DNA from: Lunularia cruciata
Taxonomy: Eukaryota > Streptophyta > Marchantiopsida > Lunulariales > Lunulariaceae
Assembly: GCA_948567375.1 (NCBI GenBank)
Contig: OX419762.1
Location: 21,134,727 to 21,198,726, forward strand
Length of the DNA stretch: 64,000 nucleotides
Direction of reading: 5' to 3'
Shown: piece after piece, positions 41,860 to 53,224 of the stretch
Layout: the number at the start of each line of letters is the position of its first letter
Position numbering within the stretch: the stretch's first letter is position 1
Program-made: the position numbers and the translations under genes
The notes under the pieces: generated by a model
What the model was told of the DNA's origin: nothing
What the model saw: only the letters and a program-made list of their open reading frames with translations
Databases searched by the model: none

Positions 41860-42894
41860 GAGGGACTGAAGTTAGATCCTAGAGGAAAATTGGAGTTTTA
41901 CAATGGATGTAAAAAAGGAAAGGTGCACAAGGCTTTTTTCTCCAAGAAATCATCACCCAAAGCTTTTGGCTTCTAGATGTCATACATTCAGATGTATGGA
42001 AATACATGATTGAAAATTCACTGAGTGGAGAAACATAAAATAATTAATTTTTAGATGACTATAATCAAACAAGTTTTTTCTATCTCATGAAGAGCAAGGA
42101 AGAAGTGTTGCAAAAATTCTAGAAGTTTGAAACTATAATTGAGTTGAGTCAAATAACTTAGAACATGTGGACCAAAGAGTGTAGAAATGAGGGAAAGTAG
42201 TCTTGCTTATGAGAGAAAGGAATTCTCCTTGACTATATTACTAGAGATAGTATAACATAATATGGAGTTGCAAAAGGATTGAATTGGATGTTGGTAGATA
42301 AAGCATTAGAAATGCTTCAACATGCAAAGTTGAAGAGGCAATTTTAAGGTACAAGTATCAATATTATAAATCTATTGAGAAATATTTATGGTACCACTAC
42401 CTTATAAAAAAAAACTCCTGACTAGTGTTGGAGTGTGAAGAAATCTGATGTTTCTATATTGTGAGTCTTTCATTGTCCTTACTATGCTCATATCTCTAAA
42501 GAGCAAAGGAGAAAGCTCACCAAGAAAGTAGAAAGGATGATCTTTGTTGGTTAGGAAGAGGGTTTGAAAGCATTTCTCCTTTTCAATCCCAAGACTAGAT
42601 AGATTGTTACAAGTCTGGAAGTTTCCTTTGATGAGTTGAAAGCTTGGGGAAAAAATAGCAATGTAGTACAAAAGCAAGGTGATCAAGTCAAACAAACTAA
42701 CCCAATTTTTCTTTCAATGCTATAGGGGTCAATTCTTCAAAAGAACAATCCCTACTTGAACCTAAAGAGACTTAAGAAGTGTATAGGAGATGTCTAAAGT
42801 AGGTGCTGATTTTTTATCCTAATACCAAAAAAGGAGAAGACTCTCAAAAGGTAACCTTAGATGTGGAATCTTTGAGTGAGATTCCAAAAAGGTA
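41860..42894 (+). pseudogene. Copia integrase fragment
   Basis: Reading across frames: KVHKAFFSKKSSPKAF (end of the pre-integrase zinc region), VIHSDVWKYMIENSLSGE-like sequence (first catalytic Asp region), FYLMKSKEEVLQKF-like sequence, then PYYAHISKEQRRKLTKKVER, MIFVGQEEGLKAFLLFNPKT and RQIVTSLEVSFDE (integrase C-terminal region typical of copia). Frame changes are many. Truncated by the gypsy insertion at 42895. Confidence 0.8.
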
Positions 42895-42908
42895 TGTAAC
42901 ACCCATTT

Positions 42909-43328
42909 GTGCATCCTCCTCAAGATTACAAGTTTGGTGGAACTTCAGATACTTTGGTGACAAGGGTTGCACCACAAGTAGTAGTTGCTCCAGTTTTTGC
43001 ACCCCTACTAAAGGATCTACTTCAAACCATCAAAAAACAACTTACAAATCTCAAGATCAATGTGGTGCAACTATGGGAGAAGAGAGAGGTGGATCAGAAT
43101 GTAGGAAGAGGGCCTAGGAGTTACGGAAACTATCCATATAGAGGAGGCCAACCAGCCAACAATTTCAATGATAGAAATTGTTTTGGTTGTGGAGGAAGAG
43201 GCCATATCCAAAGGAATTGCCCAAATTCCACTTACCATGGAGGAAGGGGTTATGAGGGAGCCAATAGAGGGAAAGAGGGAGTAGTGAAACCCAAGTGGCT
43301 CCTAATCCAAACAAAGTTAAGTGGATAG
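42909..43328 (+). pseudogene. Gypsy gag fragment with zinc knuckle
   Basis: Open frame of 139 codons. CFGCGGRGHIQRNC is a CCHC knuckle (C-x2-C-x4-H-x4-C) at about 43183-43224, preceded by a Gly/Asn/Arg-rich stretch. It binds element RNA for packaging. The capsid part is deleted. Confidence 0.85.
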
Positions 43329-43393
43329 CATCCATAGATGTAGTTGAGAGCAAGTATGAGAAGTGAGAGTGCTCAAACTCCAAGGGTCTTAAT

Positions 43394-44197
43394 TTGGAGC
43401 TTTTGGCACAAGAGAAGGAGAGAGCTCATTTTGCAGAGGATGTTCACTCTTCTCAAGGATTTTCTCCAAGCAAGGATACTCCTATGTCTATTAGGAGCAC
43501 TAGTACCTCAACACCATCAACAACAAAGACTCCAAGGAAGATGTTGGGGATGGAGGATTTCTTGATTTCAAAGCAACAATGGAACTACAATGTGTTGGAG
43601 GATGTTGGTAGTCACAAGGCTAACATCACAATAGCTCAATTGATTGCTTTGAACCCTACCTTGAGAAAGGAAGTTAGATGTGGTTTGAGTTCTACAAGGA
43701 GCAAGAGGAAGAAGAAGGCAAAAGCTCTAGTATCAATGGGGGTGGTGGATGCTAAGCCAGTACCATGGGAGGCTTGTGAATATACTTCCAAGATTGATAT
43801 GAGAGTGAATGGTCATAACATCAAGGATGCATTGGTTGATGGAGGATTAGTAGTGAATGCCATGTCAGAAAGGTTGATAAAGAATTTTGGTAGGATATCC
43901 TCTAGACCTTCAACATTTTTAGTGAGCATGACAAACAAGCAACAAGTTTGACCAGTAGGGGTGATGGATAAGGTGGTAGTTTCAGTTATGGGGGTTCAAA
44001 ATCTCATGACTTTCCAAGTCTTGAAGGATTCAAGTTATGACTTACTTCTTGGGATGCCATGGTTGAGAGTAGTACACATAACTGATCAATGGCACAAAGG
44101 GTACTTGCGAATTAGGCCATCAAACCATAGAGTCACATTTCCTATGACTAACACCACAAACACTTCACATTCAGATCCACCATCTTTTGATTATTGA
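43394..44197 (+). pseudogene. Gypsy aspartic protease region
   Basis: The ORF 43394-43951 holds a Ser/Thr-rich linker, ITIAQLIALNPTLRKEVR and the protease loop DALVDGGLVVNAMSERLI, where the D-S/T-G triad is D-G-G. After one stop, 43961-44197 gives VVVSVMGVQ and YDLLLGMPWLRVV, the second half of the fold. The replaced Ser/Thr suggests lost activity. Confidence 0.85.
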
Positions 44198-44227
44198 GAA
44201 TCAGATTCTGAAGAAGGAGCTTCAAGT

Positions 44228-45170
44228 GTGGACACAAGCATGGAAGAGGAGACTTCTACGGAGGAGGATGAATCTGAATCTGATTCAAATGTGTATTCCT
44301 TGTGTGCTATGGATTTTGCACCTAAGCCAGAGGTTTTGAAGGACCCAGATAAATCACCATTGACACTTGAGAAGATAGAGAGGAGGTTATCTACCCTCAA
44401 GTATGGCCCGAATGTTACCAAGGAGGAGAAGGTGAGATTTGAGGAGATTTTCCGCAAGTTCATCCATGTGTTTGCTTTTAGTTACAAGGATTTGAAGGAA
44501 GTCACCTTGGAGGAGCACAAGATAGAGTTGGAGTCACATGCAAGACCAATCTACCAAAAGCATTAGCCCACCAATTTTTTGGTTGTGAAGGAGGATATTG
44601 ATAAGCTCAAGGAGGCCGGATTTATCTTTGAGGTAGAGAATTCAAAATAGGTGTCTCTAATTATCATTGTGAAGAAAAAGAATGGCAAGCTTTGGGTATG
44701 TGTGGATTACAAGAAGCTCAATGTTGTTACCAAGAAGGACTACTACTCATTACCATTCATTGATGAGATCTTAGAGGAGGTTGCAGGTCATGAGAGGTAT
44801 AGTTTTGGAGATGGTTATAGTGGATATAACCAAATCAAGATTGCATTAGACCATCAACAACTCACCACATTCACCACACCTTGGGGGACTTATGCTTTCA
44901 AGGTCATGCCTTTTGGGATTTGCAATGCTCTACCCAAATTCCAACTGTTCATGAACAAGTTATTTGAACTTTCTATTGGGAAATTTGTAAGAGACTTCAT
45001 TGATGAATTTTGTGTCTATGGGAGCAAGGAGGATCACTTTGAGCACCTAATCAAGGTCTTGCAACACTTGGATGAGGCAAATACATCACTCAACCCAAAG
45101 AAGTGCATGTGAAGAAGGTCTTCTTTTGGGGTACATTATCTCCAAGGATGGAATAGCAGTTGATCTTAAG
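44228..45170 (+). pseudogene. Gypsy RT
   Basis: Acidic protease-RT linker, then FAFSYKDLKEVTLEEHKIEL, IIIVKKKNGKLWVCVDYKKL, TKKDYYSLPFIDEILEEVAG, SGYNQIKIALDHQQLTTFTT, MPFGICNALPKFQLFM and KFVRDFIDEFCVYGSKEDHF. The catalytic FIDD box is changed to FIDE, which should abolish polymerisation. At about 45110-45170 the connection domain is missing: GIAVDLKK runs into RNase H KKNYFITKREG. Confidence 0.95.
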
Positions 45171-45540
45171 AAGAAAAAAAAGAACTACTTTATCACAAAG
45201 AGAGAAGGGTTGGTAGTGATCTTTGGTCTCAAGAAGTTTAGACACTACTTGATTGGAGGGAAAGCTACCATTGTCATGGATCACAAGGCTTTGAAGTACA
45301 TCTTCAACAAGCCTTATGTTGAAGGGAGACTTGCAAGGTGGATGATACTCTTGTCTGAGTATGACTACACCATTGAGGATAGGCCAAGAAAGAAACATGC
45401 AATTGTTGATTTGTTATCTATGGCCTATGATCATGATGGAGATGAGCCAGTGGATAATTCCTTCCCAGATGAGGAGCTCATGACAATTCTAGTCACTCAA
45501 GAGGTTCCAATGGAGTACAAATAGATTGTGGATTTTGTGA
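45171..45540 (+). pseudogene. Gypsy RNase H (partial)
   Basis: NYFITKREGLVVIFGLKKFR, IVMDHKALKYIFNK, EGRLARWMILLSEYDYTIED and a linker with FPDEELMTILVTQEVP. The N-terminal third, with the first catalytic Asp, is deleted. Confidence 0.9.
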
Positions 45541-45563
45541 CAAGAGGTAACTATCCATAAAGG

Positions 45564-46790
45564 ATGCATGCTAGGGAGAAGAAGGCCCTTGCAGCAAGAT
45601 CTAGATCTTACACAATGGTGGAGGATATTCTTTTTCACCAAGGAGCAGATAGTCTACTTCAAAGAGCAATGGGTAAGGAAGAGTCTATCCTACTCATAAA
45701 GGAGTTTCTTGAAGGTTTAGTGTGTGGAGGACACTTTGCAAGAAAGGTGATTGCTTTAAAGATCCTAGATGCATGTTACCATTGGAGAGGGATTTTTAAG
45801 GATTGTCTTGATTATTGCAAAACTTGTCATGTTTGTCAAGCTTTTGCTAGAAAGTCTACTTCCACTCCACCACTTAGATCAATTCCATTGGTAGGATCTT
45901 TTGAGAAGTGGGGAATTGATTTTGTAGGTCCTCTCAATAGAACCCCAAGGAATAATTGGTATATTGTGATAGTGACTAATTATCTTACCAAGTGGGTTAA
46001 GGCTAGACCATCAAGGAACAAGAATGAAGATGAGGTTGGGAGATTTCTTTATGGAATGAATTATCACTAGTTTTGGGTGCCCTTTGGAGTTGGTTTTTGA
46101 TAGAGGAAGAGAGTTTACAAGAAGCATCACTATAGACATGCTACGACATTTCTCTATCACACATCGAGTAATTGCATCCTATAAGCCAAATTCCAATAGC
46201 TTGGCACAGAGAACCAATCAGACCTTGTGCATGATGTTGGACAAAGATGCAAAAATGGAGGAGGCTAAACATCATTGGGACAAGAGGATTCAAGTAGTTT
46301 TGTGGAATTATAGGACAACTATGAAGACTTTGATCTGATATTCTCTTTTTCAATTGGTATATGGTGTTGAGTCTACCCTACTTATTCATTTGATCTTCCT
46401 ACCTTCCAAAGCATTCATAGAAGATTGAAGAAAGCACAAGGAGGTGATGTAGAGAATTCAAGGAAGGATCAACTCATGGAGTTGGAAGAGGCAAGAGCAA
46501 TTGTTATGGTTTGAGTGGAGAAAGCCCAAAGGAAATAAAAGGAGAGCTATGACAAGAGGCAAGGCAAGAAGAAGGTGGAGCCTTTCAAAGAAGGTGATTG
46601 GGTAATGTTGTTTGATTCCATTCAATTTAAGAGAGTGCAAAAGAAGTTTTTGCCTAAGTACTTTGGACCTTTCATAGTGGAGAAGGTGTGGTGCAATTAC
46701 ACCTATGATCTCAAGGAGTGGGGAGGAAGACACTTTGATAGGATTAACCATGATATGTTGAAAATGTATCATAAAAGGTAGCACCTTTGA
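45564..46790 (+). pseudogene. Gypsy integrase
   Basis: The 168-codon ORF 45564-46070 has the HHCC region (GGHFARKVIALKILDACYHW, YCKTCHVCQAFARKS) and the first catalytic block KWGIDFVGPLNRTPRNNWYI. The next frame (46084-46338) has VFDRGREFTRSI (second Asp) and SNSLAQRTNQTL, where the catalytic Glu of A-E-R is Gln. The C-terminal domain 46575-46781 (KEGDWVMLFDSIQF, KKFLPKYFGPFIVEKVW) is open. No chromodomain follows. Confidence 0.9.
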
Positions 46791-46812
46791 GGACAAAGTG
46801 AAAACTTAGTCC

Positions 46813-46821
46813 AGGGGTAAA
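46813..46821 (+). other. Polypurine tract of the plus-strand gypsy
   Basis: AGGGGTAAA immediately before the 3' LTR start. Confidence 0.7.
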
Positions 46822-47495
46822 TGTAACACCCATTTGTGCATGTGTGTGGTATTATGATATTTAGCTTAGTATTACAAATACTTGCGAGATATTATTTACA
46901 TAAAGATAAAGGATGGTTTCTATATTAGTCATGATTAGCTAAATTTAGTCATAGCTAAGATAATGGAGACCTTACTTTATAGGAAGTGGAAAAGATGAGC
47001 ACCACTATTTTGGATTCTAGTGTTGACTTGGTATTATTCCTAGGTGTTTGGCTTTGAGGAAAGAGTTGAGATTGGGCCCGCAAGTCTTTTTGTTTTGGAT
47101 TCTTTTATAGTCTAAGGATAGCTCATGTGAAGGAATCCGTGACTTAGTGGTTGGGTCAAGATAAGATCACATGCTTAGTGGAATATGCCCATGTGGATGG
47201 ATATTCCTTTATAGTTTTTGACTTTACTTGACTTTTAGCCTAGTAACTTGAGTTACTCCAGTAATAAGTAAATTTGGTGTGTAACTATTTCACAAGTATA
47301 TAAACTAGGGGTGAGGAGGTACTCATCATCTTTTCATTGCAACTATCTCTCTCTCATTGAGTTCTCTAGTGAGCAATGTCTTGAGTCTTGGAGTGTTAGC
47401 CTTGGAAGAGTATGATGGAGTTGGGATTCCTTGCCTTTTTAGTCCATGGTGTGCTACGATAATAACCATCAAAGGTTCATCTTGAGTGAGAGACA
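46822..47495 (+). mobile_element. 3' LTR of the plus-strand gypsy (674 bp)
   Basis: Begins TGTAACACCC after the purine tract and ends GAGAGACA, by comparison with 2303. TATATAAA at 47297-47304 is the likely promoter. Related LTR pieces are at 1952-2303 and, inverted, at 2375-2850. Confidence 0.85.
47297..47304 (+). promoter_or_regulatory. LTR TATA box
   Basis: TATATAAA in the 3' LTR, conserved with 2106-2111. Confidence 0.6.
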
Positions 47496-47798
47496 GGTTG
47501 GCTCACAAGTCAAGAGATGATATGGTACATCTAAGTGGAAAGCCAAGAAGATTAGAGAAGGTGAGAAAGCCTATTGATAGACTTGGCTTTCCTCCTAAGC
47601 AACATTCTATATTGATAGAATAGATGTCAAATGAATTTGACATCAACAATGAGATGGATAATGATCTTGAGACACTTCAACAAGCAATGCTTAGACCAAA
47701 TTAGAGTTAGTGGAGTGTTTGTTGAAGCAAAAGAAAAGAATTTTCTTCAGACCAATGATACATGGATACTAGTTGATTTTGACACTGATGTAGAAAAG

Positions 47799-47867
47799 TA
47801 ATTTGTTATAAATTGGTATCCAAGGTCAATAGAAAATTAATTTGTTATAAATTGGTATCCAAGGTCA
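47799..47867. repeat. 39-bp tandem duplication in the copia RT
   Basis: TAATTTGTTATAAATTGGTA and the following CCAAGGTCA occur at 47799-47828 and again at 47838-47867, nearly identical; a recent small duplication. Confidence 0.9.
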
Positions 47868-48512
47868 AACGTGGAGTTGAGAACAAAATTTTGAAGTACA
47901 AAGCAAGACTTGTTGCAAAGGGCTTCAACCATAAAATATTGATGGTTATACAAAAACCTTTGCACCTATGGACAAGGATAGATCTATTCAAATGCTTCTA
48001 GCACTTGCTATAGAGAGAGATTGGGAAGTGGAGCAACTAGATGTGAAGATAGCCTTTCTCAATTGAGATCTAAAAGAGACCAACTATATGGATGTTCCAA
48101 ATGTGTATGTTGAAAGAAAATGGAAACTATGTTTGCTTAAGAAGGTTGTGCATGGTCTTAAGCAAGCTCATAGAGCATGGTATGAGAAATTGGATTCATA
48201 CTTGAGAGATCAAGACTTCAACCAGACTCTAAAATGAGTGTCTATTATAAGGATGATGTATATATTGTTGTATAAGTAGATGCCTTGCTACTATTGGGAA
48301 ATAGAGAATCTATCAATGGAATGATAGATTGCTTATATTATATTTTTGAGATGTCTATCCTTAGTCTAGTGGAACCCATTTTGAGGACTAAGGCAACCAA
48401 AAATAGGAAAGCAAGTTGGATTTGGATTAGTCAACCACAATACATGAAATAGATACTTGCTAAGTATCAAATCACAAAAGCAAAACCTATCTTTCTACAC
48501 CTCTTGACCTAG

Positions 48513-48517
48513 GATGG
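48513..48517. repeat. Target-site duplication GATGG of element 2 (left)
   Basis: GATGG before element 2. An identical GATGG follows at 62259-62263. Confidence 0.95.
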
Positions 48518-49310
48518 TGTGACAACCCGGCAAATATCACTTTTGCGGTAATCGGGTAAGTAAAGTTCGTTCCCGCAGAGATACAAGTCAGAAATGTCCA
48601 AATACAAAGCAAACAGTAACAATGTAGTTCTTCTTGGTTGCGTCTTTAATCTCTCAGGTAGAAACCACACCCAAAAGAGAGTAACAAGCACTGACTCGCC
48701 GTCTTGTCACAAATTAACACTCCTTAATCACAAATCCTTCAATTCTTTCCAAACAATCTTGATTGTGATGATTCAGGCTCTCCCGAAAATGGCACTTCAC
48801 TGCAAAATGACTTCGCCTCAGAATTGTGTTCCACCCCTCTACTGAAGGCACAACTTCCTCGATCAAAATTGTTTCACATCAACTTCGCACTGCACTCACA
48901 AATGCAGAATACTACCAACACTACAATTCCTCTCAGATCTGTCAAGGCATTACTTCGATTGCACTTCACTCAAGATCAAACACACAGAATGAAGATCAAG
49001 GCTGCGGAATCCAACATCCAACAAGCACTCTGACTTGCACTTCAAATTTCTCCAAACACTCACAAACACAATTGCAAAATTGATACTCGAAATCAAGCTC
49101 AAGCGACGAGCACTACTTCACAGCACTTTGCTTTATCTATTCTCAAAACTAATGAGCACTGAATAACAATTTCTTGCAAATGCCACTATTAAGTAGTGAA
49201 CAATCAAAAGTTCTAACAACTATACCGTTCTACCACAACGGTTCTAACCTACAGATCCAAAATGACAATGCACCTCTTCATATCTACCCCTTCAAATCTC
49301 AAATCGGTAA

Positions 49311-51752
49311 CTAATCCGATCCGATGTCTACTTCTTCCTCGGCTTTCAAACCCGAACCCAAAGTAATCTTACTTCCTACTACATTTTCCTTGGGTTTCAC
49401 ATCTCCTACATCTTCTACCAGATCCAGCAATTCTCTTTCCTGATCTGAAATTGCACTAGTGGGAAATCTGCCTAACTCTTCATCCTTCAACCCACTCTTC
49501 TCTAATGTCTTTGAGGGCAACTCCGAAGACATTTGGACTCCGATGTTATCTATTTCGGGTTTTGCCTTAACATCCTGTCGAAGCTTTTCTAACTTTATTC
49601 CCACTAAGTCTAATCTAATTGCAATATTATCTTCTACTTCTAAGATCTTCATGTCTACACGAGTTCTGAGACTAATCAACAAGGCATTCAAATCTATATC
49701 TTTTGCTTGTCTTCGCTTCGTCTCCTGCACCAACAACTTCAACTCGTGCAGTCTTGTTTCTTCAATCCAAACGCTGGCTTCTGTACTTAACATTGCGTTC
49801 ACTCTGAGGACTATTTCCTTCAATGGCTCCAATCTTGTCTTTCATTCTCATTCCCGATCTGCAAGCCATTCCTCTCTGTACATTGCCAACTCTTCTTTGA
49901 ATTTGGCCTTCACCGCTTCCTTCTCTTTCTCCTTTTGTACGATTTTCTCTTCCTGATTACAAAGTAATTCTTGTAATCTCTCTTCTTCTCTATACCGCAC
50001 AGACAACTCTCTTTGCCAGAGTTGCTTCTTCTCCTCCATACTCTCCATCACTTGATCGAGCTCTTGATCCTTCAATGCTACCCTCGCCATAGCATGGATA
50101 AGCTCTACTCTTGAATTAGCAAACTGTTGCTTCAAGATTTTGAATTCCGCTACCTATCTCTCCCTTGCAATGTCACTCTTCCTCGCAAGATCCTCCCGGT
50201 AACTCACTTCTCTCTTCAGGTCTTTGATAACCTGACTTCTCTCTACTGGTTCCGCTCGCAGTACTTCTCTCTCTTCCTCACCTCGGGTTATACTCTTCTT
50301 CAACTTCGAGTTTTCTTCTTCTAATCTTGATAAGACCTACAACACAGTCTTTACCTCTGGACAAGTAGATTGCATCTCCTTCTTCTTCTTCTTCTCCAAC
50401 TTCACCAACAGTGGGCATACTACCATCTGCAGGTTATCTACTCCATTACTGGCAACTTCTTCCTCCCGCGGAGTGGTCTCTCTTCTTTCTTTGTGTTCTC
50501 CCGATACTCACCTTCTTCTCTGGAGTCTTCATATCGGAATTGACGCCTCACTGCCCAAGCTTTCTTCTACCTCTTCCTTCACTCTACTCGGCCCCGCTTC
50601 ACACTTCGCCTTACGTCTCGAGTGAACTCCTTGCTGTACTGCAATCTTCTTCTCCTCGAGCACTGGTACTTTGTCTTCTAGCGCCGCATTGTCTTCGGCT
50701 TCTACTCCGGCTTGCATTTCTTCTTCGTATTCTTCAGCTGCTGGTGCCGAGGTCATTTCTCCACCATCTTCACTGTCACTACTGCTAGTATCTCCACTCT
50801 GCAGTGTCAACTCAGGTTCCTCCTCACGTTCCAAGTCCTCCGTCTTGAGCTCGGCTTTGCCTTTTGAGTCTTCATCTTTTGACTCAATCACCACCATTCC
50901 TCACCTCGGGTTATTTTTCGGCATCTTCTGAGGTTTCTTGTTTTCTTCAGCTTCTGCTTGCCGAGTTCGCTTCTTTGTCGGGGTACTTACCATGACCTCC
51001 ACGTTTTTCCCTGTCTTCGCGTAGTAATCATCCGTGCTCCGGATTTGGAGAATGTATTGCTGCTCCTCCGCGTTGACTTCTCTTCTCAAGTCAGGATGGA
51101 AATGAGACACCATTCTATTGCGCTCCGCCAAATTGAGCAAATTCAACCTGAGGTAGAAATGTGCTGCAAATGGTACAATGTAGTAGGGAGGCGACTTCTC
51201 CTGCAGATTCCACACCATCTGCCTCGTTCTCCTGTGAAAGCACCTTGCTTAATTGATCGGTTCTCCTGCAAATAACTTGTGAAAGAACACCGCTTGGTGT
51301 TTCATCACATAGGTAGTTCTCTCCGGCTTCAGGATGGCCATTAGTGCACTCACAATTCCTCTCCTCACAGGGTCTTTGTAGCTCTCAACTTTGTACCCAT
51401 TCTTCGTCCTCTTCGACGAGAAGGCATCTCTCACCTCCTGCGTTTCTTGGGCTATCTCTCCTTTCCCCAAGAACATGGCTCCCTGCTCCGAACCCGCCTC
51501 CTTCCCGAGTACGAGTCTCCAATCCAACTCTGTCCAGCGAACCGGATTTCCTCTCTTCCCTTCTTCCTCGGGACCATCAAGACATTTACTCTTGATGATT
51601 TTTGTCATGAATCCTGGAAAACTTACGTTCCAATTCCATGCCAGAAAAGTGATCCGAAGTCGGCTCAAGACTTCGATCCTTGCTACTATATCTAATCTCC
51701 GAATTGCATGATTTCTCACTGCAAATTTGGAGTTCTTCTTCCCTCCTCCCAT
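49311..51752 (-). pseudogene. LTR-coded protein (LORF), element 2 3' LTR copy
   Basis: One reading frame of 813 codons (877 from the upstream ATG at 51944), interrupted only by in-frame stops (for example near 51246, 50898 and 50526) and with no frameshift. The start is probably MGGGKKNSKFAV, because older LTR copies have a Met exactly there. Residues about 1-250: basic then folded region (RLDIVARIEVLSRL, TFLAWNWNVSFPGFMTKII, TELDWRLVLGKEAGSEQGAM, NGYKVESYKDPVRRGIVSAL, PFAAHFYLRL, RNRMVSHFHPDLRREV). About 280-400: acidic Ser/Glu linker. About 440-640: heptad-like coiled coil (ELDQVMESMEEKKQLWQREL, EEERLQELLCNQEEKIVQKE). C-terminal 170 residues conserved. Function unknown. Confidence 0.85.
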
Positions 51753-51909
51753 CTCTTCTACTTTCTTACTGTCTCTCGATTTCTCTCTTGAGACTTCTCC
51801 CTTGCGCACTAACACGAGTCCAACTCTATTTCCCTTTCCCCGATCACCTGCAAGACGACTCCTCAATGGCGAAGGAAAATTGCTCGACATTTCATCGTTG
51901 CAGTTTTGA

Positions 51910-51917
51910 TTTTTATA
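51910..51917 (-). promoter_or_regulatory. Upstream TATA box of the giant LTR (element 2, 3' LTR)
   Basis: TATAAAAA within CTCTATAAAAATC on the minus strand, ~385 nt from the LTR edge. The ORF start at 51752 is ~160 nt downstream, so an RNA from this box would reach the LTR reading frame first. Confidence 0.65.
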
Positions 51918-52302
51918 GAGTTGCACTTCTTCATCTTCCGTCACTTTGAGTTTCTACCGAGAAATCACACCTCTGGCATGCACCTGTCACTGTCAATCAA
52001 CCTTTGCGCGTATGAGCTGCCAGTTTTGAAACGGCCCCTTCTTGAATTTCTCGCCCCGACGAAAGGTTGTTAGATTGTCTTTGCCTCGGGTTGAGCTCCC
52101 CCCGATCCGAAGACAATTTACTTCTTATTGTATGTTGACAGGGCATTTCCAAGTACTTCATCTTATGACCCAAAGTCACTTTACTTTGGGTTTCATCCCA
52201 AAGACAATTTTCTTTGCCTTCTTTGGCCATACAGGCGCAATCCAACTTCTCTATACACTTCTTCTCCTTTATTTTGAAAAAACAAAAAATGTGGGCACCA
52301 CA

Positions 52303-52319
52303 TACCTCCTCCCTCAAAT
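52303..52319 (-). other. Polypurine tract of element 2
   Basis: The minus strand reads ATTTGAGGGAGGAGGTA just before the 3' LTR. Confidence 0.9.
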
Positions 52320-53224
52320 GTGAGCGTCCTCACAAACATAGACCTCGGGTGTCTTAGAAACTTCCGAGTCTATGGTCCAATATCTCCGAACTCTCCACCC
52401 GTTTACTCGAGTGGCAAAAGGATTACCTTCCAAATTGACGAGTTGCATGGATCCACTTTTGTAAAGATGAAGAACTAGATAGGGACCCATCCATCTCAAA
52501 TGCAACTTGCCTGGAAAAAATATTTGGCGATTGTCATATAACAAAACCAAATCCCCTTCTCGTATAGTCACAGGGTTGATTCTCTGATCGTGCCTGACTT
52601 TCCTCTATCTTGTACTTCTTTTGTGGTTTGCATTGCATCATCTCTTTTCTCTTCTAACCACATCAGTTGATGAATCCGAAGATCCTGACTTTCCTCTTCC
52701 AACATTCATTCTTTGCACAGAACCCAATAAGTCGGAACTTCAAATTCAACTGGTAGTATGGGATGCAAGCCATATGTCAAGAAGTATGGGGTTTGTTTGG
52801 TTGTAATCTTCTCTATCGTCCGATAGGCCCATAACGTGGCTGGTAATTTTGTATCCCAGTGAAAGGCATAATTGACAGTCACCTTATTCAAAATTTTACA
52901 AAGTAACTCATTCGCTTTTTCCGTTAAGCCATTTGCTTTTGGGTTATAAGGAGTCGTCTTTCGATGTTTAATCTGAAAATACTTGGTTAATGCCTCCATT
53001 ACAGAGTTCAAAAAATGCGTTCCTCGGTCACTGACCAATTCCAGAGGACATCCATATCGGGAGATGATGTTTTGAAAGAAAAATTCCGCCACAGTTTCAG
53101 CATCATCTCTGCAAGTTGCTTCCGCTTCAACCATCTTGGTAGCATAGTCAGTGCAAACCAAAATGTAGCACTTTCTTGTGACTCGGGTCACTGGTTGAAT
53201 GGGACCCACAAAATCAATCCCCAT
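52320..53224 (-). pseudogene. Element 2 integrase, core and C-terminus
   Basis: The ORF 53224-52706 gives GIDFVGPIQPVTRVTRK (first Asp), LELVSDRGTHFLNSV (second Asp) and NPKANGLTEKANELLCK (Glu): an intact D,D-35-E arrangement. It continues with TTKQTPYFLTYGLHPILPVE. After frame changes, 52571-52314 gives the C-terminal domain MTIREGDLVLLYDNRQIFFP, LRWMGPYLVLHLYKSG, NLEGNPFATRVNGWRVRRYW. The core frame is shifted by one base from the RT frame (overlap 53188-53224). It ends next to the purine tract, leaving no room for a chromodomain or envelope. Confidence 0.95.

Larger units (their letters stand above)
42895..47495 (+). mobile_element. Ty3/gypsy (Athila/Tat-like) element lacking its 5' LTR
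   Basis: Its first 20 bases (tgtaacacccatttgtgcat) equal the first 20 bases of its 3' LTR (46822-46841). The sequence then jumps directly into gag, so nearly all of the 5' LTR, the primer site and early gag have been deleted. gag knuckle, protease, RT, RNase H, integrase and 3' LTR follow. Inserted in the copia element. No clear target duplication is seen (AGGTA before, GGTTG after). Confidence 0.9.
47496..48517 (+). pseudogene. Copia RT fragment
   Basis: Across frames: NKILKYKARLVAKGFNHK, LLALAIERDWEVEQLDVKIA (catalytic Asp of motif A), FLN, YMDVPNVYVERKW, LLKKVVHGLKQAHRAWYEKL and SYLRDQDF, then weaker traces of the YxDD region (about 48265-48290; box lost) and QYMKQILAKY-like sequence. Ends at the element 2 insertion. 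Contains a 39-bp tandem duplication (47799-47867). Confidence 0.85.
48518..52302 (-). mobile_element. Element 2 3' LTR (3785 bp) with internal ORF
   Basis: Plus-strand ends TGTGACAACCCGG and GGGCACCACA. It holds the upstream TATA (51910-51917), the reading frame 51752-49311 and a 790-bp tail. Confidence 0.97.

Noticed and set aside
42890-47500. Target-site duplication for the plus-strand gypsy
   Set aside because: AGGTA before and GGTTG after do not match without assuming a base loss, so no duplication is claimed.
52303-53000. Envelope-like ORF after pol in element 2
   Set aside because: Integrase C-terminal motifs run right up to the purine tract, leaving no space for another gene.
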